This document shows positions 11,131-23,100 of a DNA stretch of 64,000 nucleotides, piece by piece (the first letter of the stretch is position 1; every line of letters begins with the position of its first letter). Below the pieces are notes generated by a model. That model had not been told where the DNA came from, did no database searches, and saw nothing but the letters and a program-made list of their open reading frames with translations. Origin of the DNA: Paraphysomonas bandaiensis (Eukaryota > Chrysophyceae); contig CBFFRP010000064.1 in the NCBI GenBank assembly GCA_965644295.1, forward strand, positions 62,001 through 126,000, in the 5' to 3' direction. A program made the translations under genes and the position numbers.

Positions 11131-11719
11131 ATATCCGACAGACCTACAATCCAATCAAAATGTTTCCGCAGACAGAGTTCTTAGAGACAATGAACTCGAT
11201 GGACTTGACTCGATAGTATCGGACATCTGCCATCTGTCATCTAGACATGTGCGGTTGGTTCTGGTGAGGCTTCGACTCGAGTGTCTTGAAGAATTTCGAC
11301 TCTGTTTGATTGAATTAACGAAAACTTTCTGCGTATTCAGAATGAAAAATCTTTTGTGTTCTCTCGTTTCCATACAATCACTAATTGATGTATTATTGTC
11401 TTCTCTTGTTGTACAGTGTGCCCTGATGGTGATATATATATATACGTAACGTCCATAGCAGACAACACATTGCTGTTACTTATATATAAATGCTTGTATA
11501 AAATATATCAACACAATCTTACTTTAGTAACGGTAAGCAAAAATTATTGAATGAGTTTTTATTCATTCGTCTGTTTGTGTATATGTCTCTTATTTTACGT
11601 TTACCGTCTTCAAACTTTGGTATATATTACGGGATATAAGTCACCTCATTTGTGGTTAGCAAATAGTTTGTAAAGCGTGGATTCAATCCGCGATATGTAC
11701 GCAGTAGTATTATTGGGAT

Positions 11720-11950
11720 TTATATTATTGGATGTAGTCACACCAAATATCGTGTAAGATCCTTGTCAATGGGTTGAATTTTTAGTCATTAAATACTTCG
11801 TATTTTCAGTTCACTAAGACCAAGCTGACTACTGTGGTCAGTAAGTGTTTATGGTATTCACCTATTTTCAGATGCCAATTTTATTGTTTATTACTTTCAC
11901 TAGTGTTTTACACCAAGAATAGTGTAATACAACCACTTTGACTAGGTTGT
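11720..11950 (-). repeat. dispersed repeat family 'GACTAGG', inverted copy
   Basis: Read on the minus strand, it matches the copies at 29600-29775 and 51740-51910. The shared string is an AATGACTAAA...TTCAACCC...TTGACTAGG...TTTGGTGTGAC...CAATAATA series. No ends or ORFs were recognised. Confidence 0.7.
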
Positions 11951-12128
11951 ATATAGACTGGGAAATCAATGTGATACTAATGTTCTAACGCAATATACAA
12001 GTCGAGAATACGTAGCTAATTGTGCTTGGTGGAATGAGACATGAAACTAAACTTAGCTTCTATTAAAAACAGTCATACATCACACAATTTGAAAATATAA
12101 CAATTTTTAGATCATTACAATTATTTCA

Positions 12129-13702
12129 TCACATAATAGTACATGCCTTTTTAGCATTAGTCTCGAGAAACTCGGTGGGTAAAAAGTTTCTTGCATGACA
12201 CGATTCGTTGAGAAATTGGTTGTAAAATTCCGAGTACCGAGATGTTTGTGGGTGATTATTAAAGTAGTAGGCGTATTCCGACTCACAGTGCGTGCGACCC
12301 ATCAACTCGTCTGAAATACATCAATTAATACAATTCAGATCACAGATAATAAATACATGACAACATGAAGAGATTACTGTACCTAAGGTGAACTTCGAAA
12401 ACGGAAGATCATCGTCAATGGCATCCATATCATTGGGATTAACAGCGGCTGCCAGGTTGCTGACAACCCACATACCTCGCGTGTACGGGAATGCACGGCC
12501 CTGCCTTCGGATGACCTCTGAAAGCTCATCAAAAAAGTCGTCGATTTCAGCTGTATATGGAGCACGCTTTTCGATCTAATAATATAATGGATCAGCCGAA
12601 TTACCACACAAATCTGATTTACGGCACATCGAATCACGGAGTGAGGTTGTTTTTTATATTCACAAAGATACGAATGACAAACCATTTCACACAAAATCAG
12701 AGCAAAACACACCATTTCAATATGTTTACATCACCTCTTTCATCCATGCGCACAGTTTGTCGTCATTAGAACAAGACAAAAATGTCAATGGATTCTTTTC
12801 CGGATTCTTTCTGTCGCACACAAGCTGTTCGACTTGAGAGATAGAGGAATCACTCGGCACCCCATCAGTCAGCAGATAGTGAGCTGTTGGGTCTTCAAAA
12901 GACTCGGAGTCTTCAAACGCGCGCTGCAATACATGTAGTGTGGGGGTCTTCCCTAAACCCGAAGATAAAACTGTCCCAGTCAAAAGCGATGGAGCTGATT
13001 CACTCTCACTAATGACGATGGAAGCAAAAGTTTCAGAAATAATGCTATGTGCAAGCTGCTGAAATGCGGACGGTGTATGCCCCTTCTGTGCTAGGTTTAT
13101 GATATGTGGAGAATTCATAAAGGAAATTTGTATATTCTTCGTAGGAATAAAAGCCAATAAATCCGCCATAAGATGCAGCCTATCCTCGGCTTCCTCCCAC
13201 CGGGACATGTACATCGCCATCTCATTGCGCCGCTTTCTGCTACTCACATACTCTGTAGCATATCCATATGTCCTGCACAACAGATAATAGTTATAGAATA
13301 AAACATCAGTATGTATAAATCTTACACATCAGATCGTTGAGACATTGAACCACTATCATCCACAATGATATTAATACGATAATTCTTTAATACTAATAGC
13401 TTTACCAGAAGACCGAGCGGTATATTATACTTAGCAAAATACAGAGACATCTCTTCAAAGAGATCAACAGACCCTTCAATATCAAACATAGCAGCATAGT
13501 CCTCACTCCGCATGGCTTCAATAGCAGATATTGTACCCTCTGGAACTGATACACTTGATCCAACAGCTTCAGTTTGAGTGATCGATGCAGCCTCAACGTC
13601 TTCTAAGCTAGACACTATCGCTAGCTGCTTCTCTGACACCATTGTGGTTAAATCAGGGCGCAGGGTCATTACCCCCTCTGAAAACACATATTTTCCTGAC
13701 AT
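12129..13702 (-). CDS. VWA-domain protein with C-terminal CaaX-like box
   Basis: Spliced minus-strand model: 13326-13702, 12735-13272, 12383-12575, 12129-12310 (introns 53, 159 and 72 bp); 1290 nt, 429 aa. VWA domains bind protein partners through a metal-ion-dependent adhesion site. The MIDAS is complete in outline: INIIVDDSGSMSQ (D-x-S-x-S, about residues 113-125) and LLTDGVPSD later in the domain. There is no signal peptide, so it is an intracellular VWA protein. The last residues are KKACTIM, which fits a CaaX prenylation signal (Cys, two small/aliphatic residues, Met), so the protein may be farnesylated and membrane-bound. The C-terminal exon was identified by frame continuity (codon G|AC). 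The function is unknown; some protist proteins of this kind resemble fungal or plant VWA proteins. Confidence 0.8.
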
Positions 13703-14200
13703 GATAGCAGTTATTACTTATAAAATAAGTATATTTCTATGAGTTTATTGCATATAGATTCGAGTTATATATGATGGATGCTAAACACTGCAAACACGTA
13801 GAGCGATATATCTAAAAGTTCTGCAACAAAGACTCATGGTCCCTAAAAAAACCTCATATTTTTTGTTTATTTGACGAAAAACCTTGTATTAGTTGTATGA
13901 AAAGCCAGTTTATTAACTGTGTTGCTATAATTCATGTCCTCTGTGTTGTTATTATGGCATTCTCTGCAATAGTTTGGGTTTTTCGTTTTTCATTTGCTAA
14001 AATTTTTGTCAAGTTTTAGTTAAATAAATATCTGGTTTTCATGCCGAATTCTATACTTATTGCACAATAAAATTCACAGTTGGAGTTTAAACAAAAAACA
14101 TCAACTAGACGAGATCCTCCTGGAGAAAACTAGTAGAGTATCCATATATGGATATCGCACAGTGACAACAATCATACAACCATCCACTCTATACACTAGT
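13703..14200. other. intergenic (divergent 5' regions)
   Basis: AT-rich, T-tract rich (13850-14040). An open frame continues upstream of the membrane-protein ATG at 14201, but only with a TTG start, so I do not use it. Confidence 0.5.
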
Positions 14201-15013
14201 ATGTCTCATCCTTTAGATGCAACATGTTCACATGATTGGAGAGCTGAAGCAAGAGCAAATGAGGAAAAAGAAAGAAGAGCACGTGAAGCAGCATTCAATA
14301 ATTCCAATAGTCTTTCTACTCCTCTCACATCCTCCAGCTCAACTCCTCATAAATTCACTGTAGATGGTGCTAAAGCAACTGCTATTGGTTTAGTATTTTT
14401 TGATTTCTTATTAATGATATTTATAAGTGTATCGTACAATAAGTCTTATACTCATCTATGGGGAAGAGGTTGTGATAATCCGGACAATAATTATGCTCTC
14501 TTTACCGGAGATGAATTTGAGTACTACATGCAACCTTTCAATGGTGTATGTGAGGAAAAATCTACTCTATCTCATGGAGATTGTATCTCATGGTCAGATG
14601 ACGAATTTTGGTCTGATTTTAGTGACCGATCCAAGAAACTTGCTCACTATGCTGATGAAAACAATGAAAATTTGTTCCTTGCAGCTCTCATATTGGGGTG
14701 CATGGCTTCTTTTTGCCATGTTGCCCTGTTGCTTGGTAAAGATAGTATTGTTCCATGCTGTGCATTGAGTTCTTACTTTTTTGGGATTGTTTTTTACATT
14801 TGCTGTATAATTAGTTATTCACTACTTCGAAAATGCACAGATCCCAAACAACCGATCGCTGATGACCATCACTGGGAAGATTTTTATGGATGTGATTATG
14901 TGGTATCAGATAGAATGGAAGGATTCCGTTTATCTTCGGCTATTATAGCCTTTGGAGTCCTCGGGTTTCTGTATACTTTTTTGTTTTCGGCCATTAATTT
15001 AATTCCTCATTAA
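14201..15013 (+). CDS. four-span membrane protein, unknown function
   Basis: Single exon of 270 aa. I chose the ATG at 14201 (MSHPLDATCS) because the open frame upstream lacks an ATG. A charged, Ser/Thr-rich cytosolic N-terminus of about 60 residues precedes four hydrophobic segments: AIGLVFFDFLLMIFISVSY, LFLAALILGCMASFCHVALL, SSYFFGIVFYICCIISYSLL and LSSAIIAFGVLGFLYTFLFS. The long first loop is acidic and Cys-containing (about 85 residues) and the second is shorter. The layout is tetraspan-like (claudin/MARVEL/tetraspanin style), but I see no signature such as the tetraspanin CCG. There is no target peptide. I recognise no family, so the function is open. Confidence 0.7.
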   Translation: MSHPLDATCSHDWRAEARANEEKERRAREAAFNNSNSLSTPLTSSSSTPHKFTVDGAKATAIGLVFFDFLLMIFISVSYNKSYTHLWGRGCDNPDNNYALFTGDEFEYYMQPFNGVCEEKSTLSHGDCISWSDDEFWSDFSDRSKKLAHYADENNENLFLAALILGCMASFCHVALLLGKDSIVPCCALSSYFFGIVFYICCIISYSLLRKCTDPKQPIADDHHWEDFYGCDYVVSDRMEGFRLSSAIIAFGVLGFLYTFLFSAINLIPH

Positions 15014-16704
15014 TGTGACAGCTGTGTCATATATTACTCCACTGTGTTGCTTGGAATGATTGATATGGCTGATAGGAAAGAATACTGCTTTCTAATATTT
15101 CCATTTCTCTATGATTTATAATGTTTCAGTTGATATAATATATATTATCACAACACCTGGTGATACTGTCATGTATAGATAGTGTTGAAGTAATGTTATA
15201 GTACGATAATAAAAGATTTGATGATGACGACGAATTTGATTGTCATGTGATTGCTATGGATCATCACTTTCTTATTACTGATTATATGAATACTTGTCCT
15301 CAATGACTATTAGTCAGAAGTTAACAATTACTTCTATATTTGATCTTAGCGTTCGTGAAGTACTACGCGAATATTCTCTATAGCTCCTGTGATGCACTGG
15401 GAGTTATTACCTGTTCTTTGTGATACACTGCGGAACAGTTTAAACTACGATATCGGTTATGTTAACTGTTGATATAATACTGATAGTTTGACTGCTTTGC
15501 TAACAAATTACTGTAATTAACACTGAACACTGTTTCTGCTCAAAATTATGATTATTACATTCTTACACCTCTCTCACAACAATCATTCGTTACAAGTACG
15601 ATGCATCCACATTGTATCTTGTATTTTGTACAGAAGTTATAGTTTCAATTACTCACAAGACATTTCACTCATCATCATCAATAATATAACGTGCCTCCCA
15701 AGGGAGCCTGAACATCTGCGTAAAAAATTGGCGCCCACAGTCTTCTCAAACGTTTTACTGCAGGTGCAGGCCTATCCTTGATCAGTTGCTTTGAAGTCTT
15801 TACCACTTCATTGATATTTCTTTGCGATGCTTCTTGAGGATTGGTTCACACAAGGCTTTGTATAGATATCTGCTGACTGATCCTCTGCTTTGCGTGAACC
15901 AATCGAGCTGTGTTGAAACGTTGAAACCATCTTGATCTACATGCCATTTAATTTAGAAATGTTTTGATCTCTTATAGAATTCTGATCTCTGCCAGATCTT
16001 GAGCGCTATCCAGAGCTAGATTTCCAGCGACTCGCTAGATATGGTAGATAAGAAACTTCTAAGTGTATATTACACCCCCAATGGTAAAGTGAATGGCGGA
16101 TGTAGCCGCTGCACGGCTGCTGCAGAGAAGTCCCTGACACTGGTTCAGAGGCACCTTTTCAATGATGTATCACCTGTAACTGTGCATGTGATTGCTACTT
16201 ATCTGTGACATTTTGGAGCATGCATCCACCCAGTTGCTATTACCCCCCAGTACCTTTCTGTGGTAGGAGTACATCTGTTGTAGTCATTATTGAAATAATT
16301 AATTTGTTGAGGCTATATATTGTCATCTTATACACAGTAAAGTACGAATAATCCCTTAATGCATCCTCAATATAGTATCACTGTCACTGTGTTAAGTTGT
16401 GTTGCCCTCTTACATAATGTTAGTTTTCCATTTGTGATATGGGTACATTTGTTGTAGCTATTATTGAAATAGTCAATGTGTAAAAACAGTATTGTTGGGA
16501 AATTTTCAAATTCATTAAACACTGGCTATCGATACACTATACTCTCTAGCTAGCAGCTACACTCTAACTAAACAACTAAACCACTTACTTCCTACTCTCG
16601 TTCACAATTACATTTCCAAATGATGCCCTTTAATGCTACTAATACCTAAATAGATATTGTGACGCTCCCTTAATTACTACAGTAATAAAAGTTATATAAT
16701 ATAT
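15014..16704. other. intergenic with Copia relic and unknown small frames
   Basis: AT-rich. Contains the Copia relic at 15800-15900. A 55-codon ATG frame at 16041-16208 (begins MVDKKLLSVYYTPNGKV, contains GGCSRCTAAAEKS) is unmatched to any family I know. Repeated TAGTCATTATTGAAATA-type strings at 16285 and 16465 suggest a local duplication. Confidence 0.4.
15800..15900 (-). mobile_element. Ty1/Copia retrotransposon relic (RNase H end)
   Basis: One minus-strand frame reads KAEDQSADIYTKP, the signature at the C-terminal end of Copia RNase H. The next part of the family pattern (CEPILKKHRKEISM) lies in another frame, so the relic is frameshifted. No LTRs were seen. Confidence 0.7.
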
Positions 16705-17272
16705 CAGGGTTGCGTAACAATTAATTGAATCGCAATTATATTGCATGGGATGTATGTAATAATTGTAATTATAATTGCTCGCTGGAAGGTTGCAATTATT
16801 TGGCAATTATTAACTATATAGTATAAGCACATAATACTAGAATTAAAATTTGAAAACATTAAGAGCGATGGTCATTTATTGCCCTTAATGGTTATAATTA
16901 ATTGCTATTACAATGGTGGGAAGGTTGTCCTCTCACAATAAGAGAGGTAGTTCTTTGAACTGTCGATTATGTATCTTTCTTCTTGACTTTGACCTACAAA
17001 ACTTAGTTGAGCTGGATCCATAGTGTATATGTAATGGTCAATACCCTTCTAATTTGAAGATATATATCAACATGAGTGATCTGCGCAAATCTATGTCACC
17101 TCATCGATTAGAGGCCCTTATGATCTTGCGCTTTAATAGATTTCTGTGGACTGCAAGTACGGTTGAAGATGCTATACGTGATTGTAATGAGTAACTAAGT
17201 TAATTAGACAATAATTGGTAGAATTAAATAGCAATTAATTGCAATTAATTGTTACGCAGCCTTATAATATAT
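16697..17272. mobile_element. hAT-like MITE with intact 8-bp target duplication
   Basis: The element at 16705-17264 is flanked by the perfect 8-bp duplication TAATATAT (16697-16704 and 17265-17272). Terminal inverted repeats are CAGGGTTGCGTAAC on the left and, read inward, TAAGGCTGCGTAAC on the right, both continuing into AATTAATTG. An 8-bp duplication and a CAGGG-type end are characteristic of the hAT superfamily. The interior (~560 bp) has no transposase frame, so it is non-autonomous. It shares ends with 8654-8906 and 4147-4170. Confidence 0.85.
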
Positions 17273-18808
17273 AACAGACTACGAATCATCATCAGTTTTC
17301 TTGCCCTCCACTGACATATCAGGATCTTCTTGCATGGCTTCATATGACAGTGTGTTGATGGAGTGTGAATAATATGATCATATGACAGTCGCTATTACCG
17401 TTCTATTTGTTGCATTGTGAGCTATTATCACTTTATCAGAACATATATATATGTCGTACCTCTCGTACACAAAACAATGAATTTGTTGATTACAAACATT
17501 ACGATATCAAGTACCAGTAAATGTCATTCATGGGTGCCCAGTTCCCGTAAATTATAATGGCATTACCATTCATGGTTACCAGGCCCTGGTATAATCAGTA
17601 TAACATATGCCACCACTCCACGGTATCTCACTGCTCTGTAACGGTGCTTCTCTCTCCCAAGCTGGCCACTACGTAAGTCATTCACAACATCCACACGCAA
17701 CTTACAAATCATATCACCAATTTGAGATGCGGTCATTGGAATGGCATCATACAGAAACATGAGGTGGTTTACTCGTTGCAATCATACCGGATTCTTCATT
17801 CCTTAATATTCCAGTACAAACTTTTAGCTGCAACTCATCCACTATTCCACTTGTTTATACGCAGAGAAGAAGAAGCGGATGATTCGCTGGTATATTATTC
17901 ATGAATCAGTTCTAATGGAACACAAATGATGCAAGTAGGTACGATGTGTACTCTAAATGAATAAGTTCCCACTGCTTCACAGTTAAAGGAGGTCCTCATG
18001 CTTATTAAAACGTGAAGGTAAGTCTTCAACGGTAAGGTCACGTTGACTTATACCAGTAGCCGCTCTTCCAACACTCTCATTGGCAACAGTTTCCGATGTA
18101 TAGCTTCCTTGTGTCCTGAGCAAGCTGCATTATCTTGCAAAAACATTCTGAAACACGTGAATCTTGTCGCTTGTGTCACTCTCATTGTCGGGTTAGCTGT
18201 TCATTGTACGTAAGAATAAGAAGTTCAGTTCTTAAAGCGAAGGAACTATACATACATACACGGTAATCTAAGCAGTAGTATATACAGACGTATCAGCATC
18301 CTTTGTGTATTTTTTTTCAAAGATGCCTCCAATATTGAGACAACAATTATGTGTATTCCAGCCGTAATTGTATCTCAGTAATGTAGATTAATTTTTGCCT
18401 CAATACATTTCCGAAAAATAAGATGCTGACTGCCGATACGGATATGTAGACGTCAAAAAAATGCTGGATTTCATAATTCACTGGAAGCAAAAAAAATCGT
18501 ACAAACGCAGAAAAGCAAAATATGCTCATTTGATGGAAAAAATCCAGTGAATTTTTGAGTCGTAATAAGATGGATTTTTGAGAAGTGCTGGATTTTTGAA
18601 CATACAGTACATGTATATGCGTTAAATACACGTCTCATTATAAAGCGCCATTTTATCTAGATATAAAAAATATCGAGTTTTCCTATAGTCCATACGATCG
18701 TATACACATCACATACCTACACATCACACTGAGCAGGAGAGTCTATCCACATATACATATACATATATATATATACACATATATCACTAGAGCTAAACAA
18801 ATCTCCCA
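17273..18808. other. intergenic, possible decayed gene, MITE copy
   Basis: A minus-strand open frame at 17563-17781 (contains MTASQIGDMICKLRV) and a short C-terminal-like frame ending at 17279 (SVEGKKTDDDS) could be remnants of a gene, but I could not join them by splicing and recognise no family. MITE copy 2 lies at 18291-18438. A TATACATATA run precedes the deaminase gene. Confidence 0.35.
18291..18438 (+). mobile_element. 140-bp MITE copy 2
   Basis: Left end TATCAGCATCC, internal AGATGCCTCCAATATTGAG, right end AGATGCTGACTGCCGATA. Same orientation as copies 1, 4, 6 and 8. Confidence 0.85.
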
Positions 18809-19732
18809 ATGGAACACATCCCATACACTGACCTTCACATTCATCTCGGTGGCTCCTGGCCTCTATCATACCTCCAATCCATCGCTCCCACTGAAGATAT
18901 CCAGAACTTACAGTCGTTTCTATCAGACATGGACAACAAGACATGCACTGATTATCACATCTGCTTTCAAGCATTTTCATTAGTAAATAAGATCATGAAT
19001 AGTAATGAGAAGATAGAAGAGGGGACTGTTGCACTGTGTCAGGATATGGCCAATCAAGGTGTAACATATGCAGAGATACGTACAGGATTAAAAGACTTTG
19101 GCGATGGATGGGAATCATATCTTCAAGCGGTATTGAGAGGGATCACACGAGGATGTCAAGGGACGAACTTAAGAGCGACTGTTATATTAAGTTTGAAACG
19201 GAATTCTTCTTTGCAATTAGCTCAAGAGACATTACGTCTTATTAAGAAGTATCGACCTGATGTTGTGGGGCTGGATATATCCGATGATGCGTTACTAGGA
19301 GATGGAAGCAGCATAATAAGTATAATGCCAGAGGTACAGGAGGAAGGTATTCCTGTTGCACTTCACCTAGGAGAGTGTGCGGAAGAGACGGAAGAACAAC
19401 AAATGAACGAGCTTGAGAAACTGAACCCGTCAAGAATTGGTCACGGGGTGTTCTTGTGCGAAAAGGCTAAGGAGTGGATATATAGTCGACGGTTACCAAT
19501 AGAAATGTGCCTTAGCAGCGCAGTGAAAGCACATATGATAAATGAGGCGGCGGAACATCCGGCTCTCAAACTGTTGCGTGAGGGTTATCCCGTCGCAGTG
19601 TGCACAGATGACCCATTGATATTTAAAACTTCCCATAGACAAGAAAATGAATTAGCTATGGGTCTGTTGGGATTTACCATCGACCAAATGAAAGACGTTC
19701 ACGAAAAGTCTCTTCAATACAAGTTCTCTTGA
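18809..19732 (+). CDS. adenosine/AMP deaminase-like hydrolase
   Basis: Single exon of 307 aa, a metal-dependent deaminase of the ADA/ADAL family. Members release ammonia from adenosine or N6-methyl-AMP. Metal and catalytic motifs are present: DLHIHLGGS (His10 and His12), the GLDISDD segment in place of GxDLxG, HLGECAEE (zinc His plus catalytic Glu), RIGHGV (His) and CTDDP (catalytic Asp). The usual C-x-x-S-N substrate motif is changed to CLSSAVK. Length is a little short for the family (330-360). It has no signal peptide, so it is cytosolic and acts in purine salvage or modified-nucleotide clearance. The exact substrate is not decidable; the bacterial-like compact form suggests a general adenosine deaminase-like enzyme. 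Confidence 0.88.
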   Translation: MEHIPYTDLHIHLGGSWPLSYLQSIAPTEDIQNLQSFLSDMDNKTCTDYHICFQAFSLVNKIMNSNEKIEEGTVALCQDMANQGVTYAEIRTGLKDFGDGWESYLQAVLRGITRGCQGTNLRATVILSLKRNSSLQLAQETLRLIKKYRPDVVGLDISDDALLGDGSSIISIMPEVQEEGIPVALHLGECAEETEEQQMNELEKLNPSRIGHGVFLCEKAKEWIYSRRLPIEMCLSSAVKAHMINEAAEHPALKLLREGYPVAVCTDDPLIFKTSHRQENELAMGLLGFTIDQMKDVHEKSLQYKFS

Positions 19733-20163
19733 GTAGGTGTACGGTGTAGAGGTAGTTTTCCTGATATGAAGACTGCATTAATATATTAATATATACTAAT
19801 GACTTCGAAATATATGGCTATTTATTATACTTTGTTGACGAACGGAGATAATTAATTGCGCTGCATCTGTAGAAACATGCATCATCGATTAAGTGAAGCG
19901 AAATTGCTTCTTGGTATCAACTTAATAGCCTTGAAAGGTACAATGACGTGTATATTGTAATGTGACAAGTGAATAGACTGTACACTTCAGATTAAGATTA
20001 ATACCTAGATACCTACTTGTATTAGGAATCAGCGACCATGTACTTGCTGCTTGTTGGTCGTAAACTTTAATACCATATCACCATATGAATGCCTTCAAAC
20101 TTATTTACAAGGAATAACCGGAAACAGACGAGACAAATATAACAAACCAAAACAACAGCATCA
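19733..20163. other. intergenic (convergent 3' ends)
   Basis: AT-rich, with no open frame or repeat of note. Confidence 0.5.
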
Positions 20164-23100
20164 CTAATCAAAATCATAATCATCAGCATAATCATCATTA
20201 TCATCGTCAAACGCGGTCTCTCCAATTTCATCTAAGAGCTCCAATACAGCATCAGTACTTGTATCAACTTGGGAATTCCCGACCGCCTTTAGAGTTTCTT
20301 CGGAATCAGCTGTTGCATCGCCCTTCGGTACTGAAGCGTTAGTTAACAATACTGATCCCTGAGCTAAATCCATGTTTCCTTCGTCTTCAACATCTTCAAA
20401 ATCGTAGATATCACCGTCGTCATCCACTGGATCAGATACCATTGGTGGCTGAGTGGTAGGCTCCTTGCTAATAGGAGAGGATCCTAGAGACTGTTTTTGT
20501 TCGTGCGCAACACCATTATCACAGTCGCCCATGTTATTATTTTCCCGAACAGGTTTTTCGGTATCCTCAAACTCGTAACTCTCAAACTCATAATCATCCC
20601 CGTAGCTGATCTCCTGTTCGTCCTTGATCTCTACACTACCAGCCAACCCCATAGCGTCATTATTATTCACACTTGCTACTGGTTTATCGGTAGGGTCTGA
20701 AACATCAACTTCAGCTGTGTTACCTACTTCTGATAAATGTGTGCTGCAATCAACTACAGGCAGACTACTGTGAACGGGATCCGCAATATATTCTCCAATA
20801 TGGTTAGGTTCAGGTCTGTCATGTACCTCCTTATCATGCGTACTGGTAGTTACATTCACTAAATCTGCAGTATTATTCACGACATCCTCTACAGCGGTGT
20901 GTGCAACTCCATGTGCAGTGGCTTCTACATTCGTAACTCGAGCACTCGAAGGGCCATCACCCGTGACAACTTCTGATGAAGGAGTAATGGAAGGTCCTTC
21001 ATCAGCCTCCACATCGCTCACAAATGATTCGTCTAAATAATTTACTTCATCCACGCTTTCGTTCATTTTGCTAATGGACACAGGGGGAGATGACACGTGA
21101 TCCTTAGACGATACCAGACCATTATCTGGATTTAACAACTGCTGATTGTTAGTATTTAATCCATTCACTGTTGAATCAACGGTAACGACTGGTTCATGAG
21201 ATTCACTGTCAGTCTTCTCTAACGGCACATTTTCTACACTAGGCGGTACGATTTGATCAGAAGATTCGGGGGATATTGGTGTTTTACTCGAGACAGGAGT
21301 ATTATCCTTCAAAGCACGGCGCTGGAACGATTCGGAGCGGTTACCTAACGGTGAGGTAGGCTCAAAACTTTTCACAGATTCCTCATTTGGAGACGTCGTA
21401 GGGGGGTTCATTGCACTAGCTTTCCGGCTATCTTCAAAGGATAGGCTATCCACCCTAGTTGACATGCTCTCTTTGTTGTCACCAGCCATACCCAACACAT
21501 CGACATCCACATCAGTAGATGGACCTTTCCTTCCTTGATTTGTTGAAGCGTGATTTTCTGGTGGAGGACTGGCACCACCCGGGCTGTTCTGAATTTCAGT
21601 TGGCACAGGAAGAGAATCTACAACATCATCGACAACACTATCCTCGTCGAAGTCATCGCCATAATCATCATCCCCTTTAGGTTTCGACATCACCTCTGTG
21701 GGTATCGCTTCTACGGAAGCTGATTCAGTTCGACACTCTGTACTTACTGCACTATCCTTGGGTGCCATATTAGCGGTACTTGCCTCGGTCTTCCTAGATT
21801 TGATAGGTTGTTTCGGAGAGTCTGAGTCCTTCTCCATTTTCTCTTTGACACCTTGAATCAAGTCGTTAGCTGCCTTTGAAGCGTTACGTGCATTGACACT
21901 TTTTTGACTTGTATCCTCTGTAGTACTCCGTGTATTTCTCTTGGACAGTTTATGCTTAATAGATGACACTTCATTGGAGTGATTCGTTGGAACCTTGTCA
22001 TCTTTATGAACTGCCACCTCAGATTGCTTTTTACTAACAGTTGTACGCGGTTGGGATTTAGGGGCAGAAGGGGTGATGTTAGTCCCATTCTGTTTACTGG
22101 GTCCAGGTCTACTGACTCGGGGTTTGTTAGGCTGAGGATTGGGACGAACAGGCTTTGTGGGTTGGTTAGCTCGTCCATTTAGAGATGCTTTGGTTGGCTG
22201 CGTGAGATCACGTCTTTTCTTTGGAGGAGGTGTGCCCTTCCGTCCAGCCACAGGCTTCATGGGCGTATCGTTCAAATAATCTGGTATATCAATGACAATT
22301 TTGCTCTTTCCTGGCTCCTTGATAGCATCAACTTGATCAGAAATACCATCATGAGTCTCTTCATCTTTGGCAACTGTCTCGTCAATGACTACTTTCTTCT
22401 TCTTCTTCTTAGGCTTAGGTGGAGCAGGAGTAAGAACTTCATCTAAAGGTTCTGCAGTTGGTTGTGAGTCGCCCCTAGCACTTTTAACAACGGGCTTCAG
22501 TTTGCGTGCTGCATAGCCATTTCCCCGAATGGGAGACATGTTGTTCGGCTGCGATTCGTGACAGTGTGAGGTCATTAATACTACTGTACAAGAGTATATA
22601 CACATACATAAACATATACATATGAAACAGTTTTAGTTGGTAGTATCACAGCTATGGCACCATGGCTTTAACTCATAAATACATGTACTTCTTCCAATAT
22701 CGCATTATACCTTAGTCTTGCTAGAGTCATCTGCTGTTAGCGATCGCTCCTTTATCTTCTCCTCTCTAATGCAGCAAGTAATGTAGACTAGTTAGAATGA
22801 TACATACATATACAAAAGGGTAATACCTGGCGCTGTCATCATCTCTTCTCTCACTCAGAGTAGTCAGTAGAGCCCTTCTTGGCGTTTCAATATGGAACAA
22901 GTCGCGACCTGCGATACTAACAGTTTCTTGCGACATGTCCACAACCACACCCCCACCGATATCATACTTATGCCTTTTGAGCCGTTGTCGTGCTCTCTCT
23001 ACCTATAGAAAATATCTTTGTTAAACCCACTCCATATATATGAAACACTGTAGGACCACGATAACGACATAAGTAGTTGATTCTACCTCTGCGAGTTCCG

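Larger units (their letters stand above)
10537..12128. other. intergenic with two repeat families
   Basis: Contains TATA/GTATGT runs (10550-10680), the 140-bp MITE at 10980-11130 and the 'ACACCAAA...GACTAGG' dispersed repeat at 11720-11950. The open frames near 11155-11449 have no recognisable features. Confidence 0.5.

Noticed and set aside
17279-17781. Possible minus-strand gene pieces
   Set aside because: Two protein-like fragments could not be joined in frame and match no family; left as a note in the intergenic entry.
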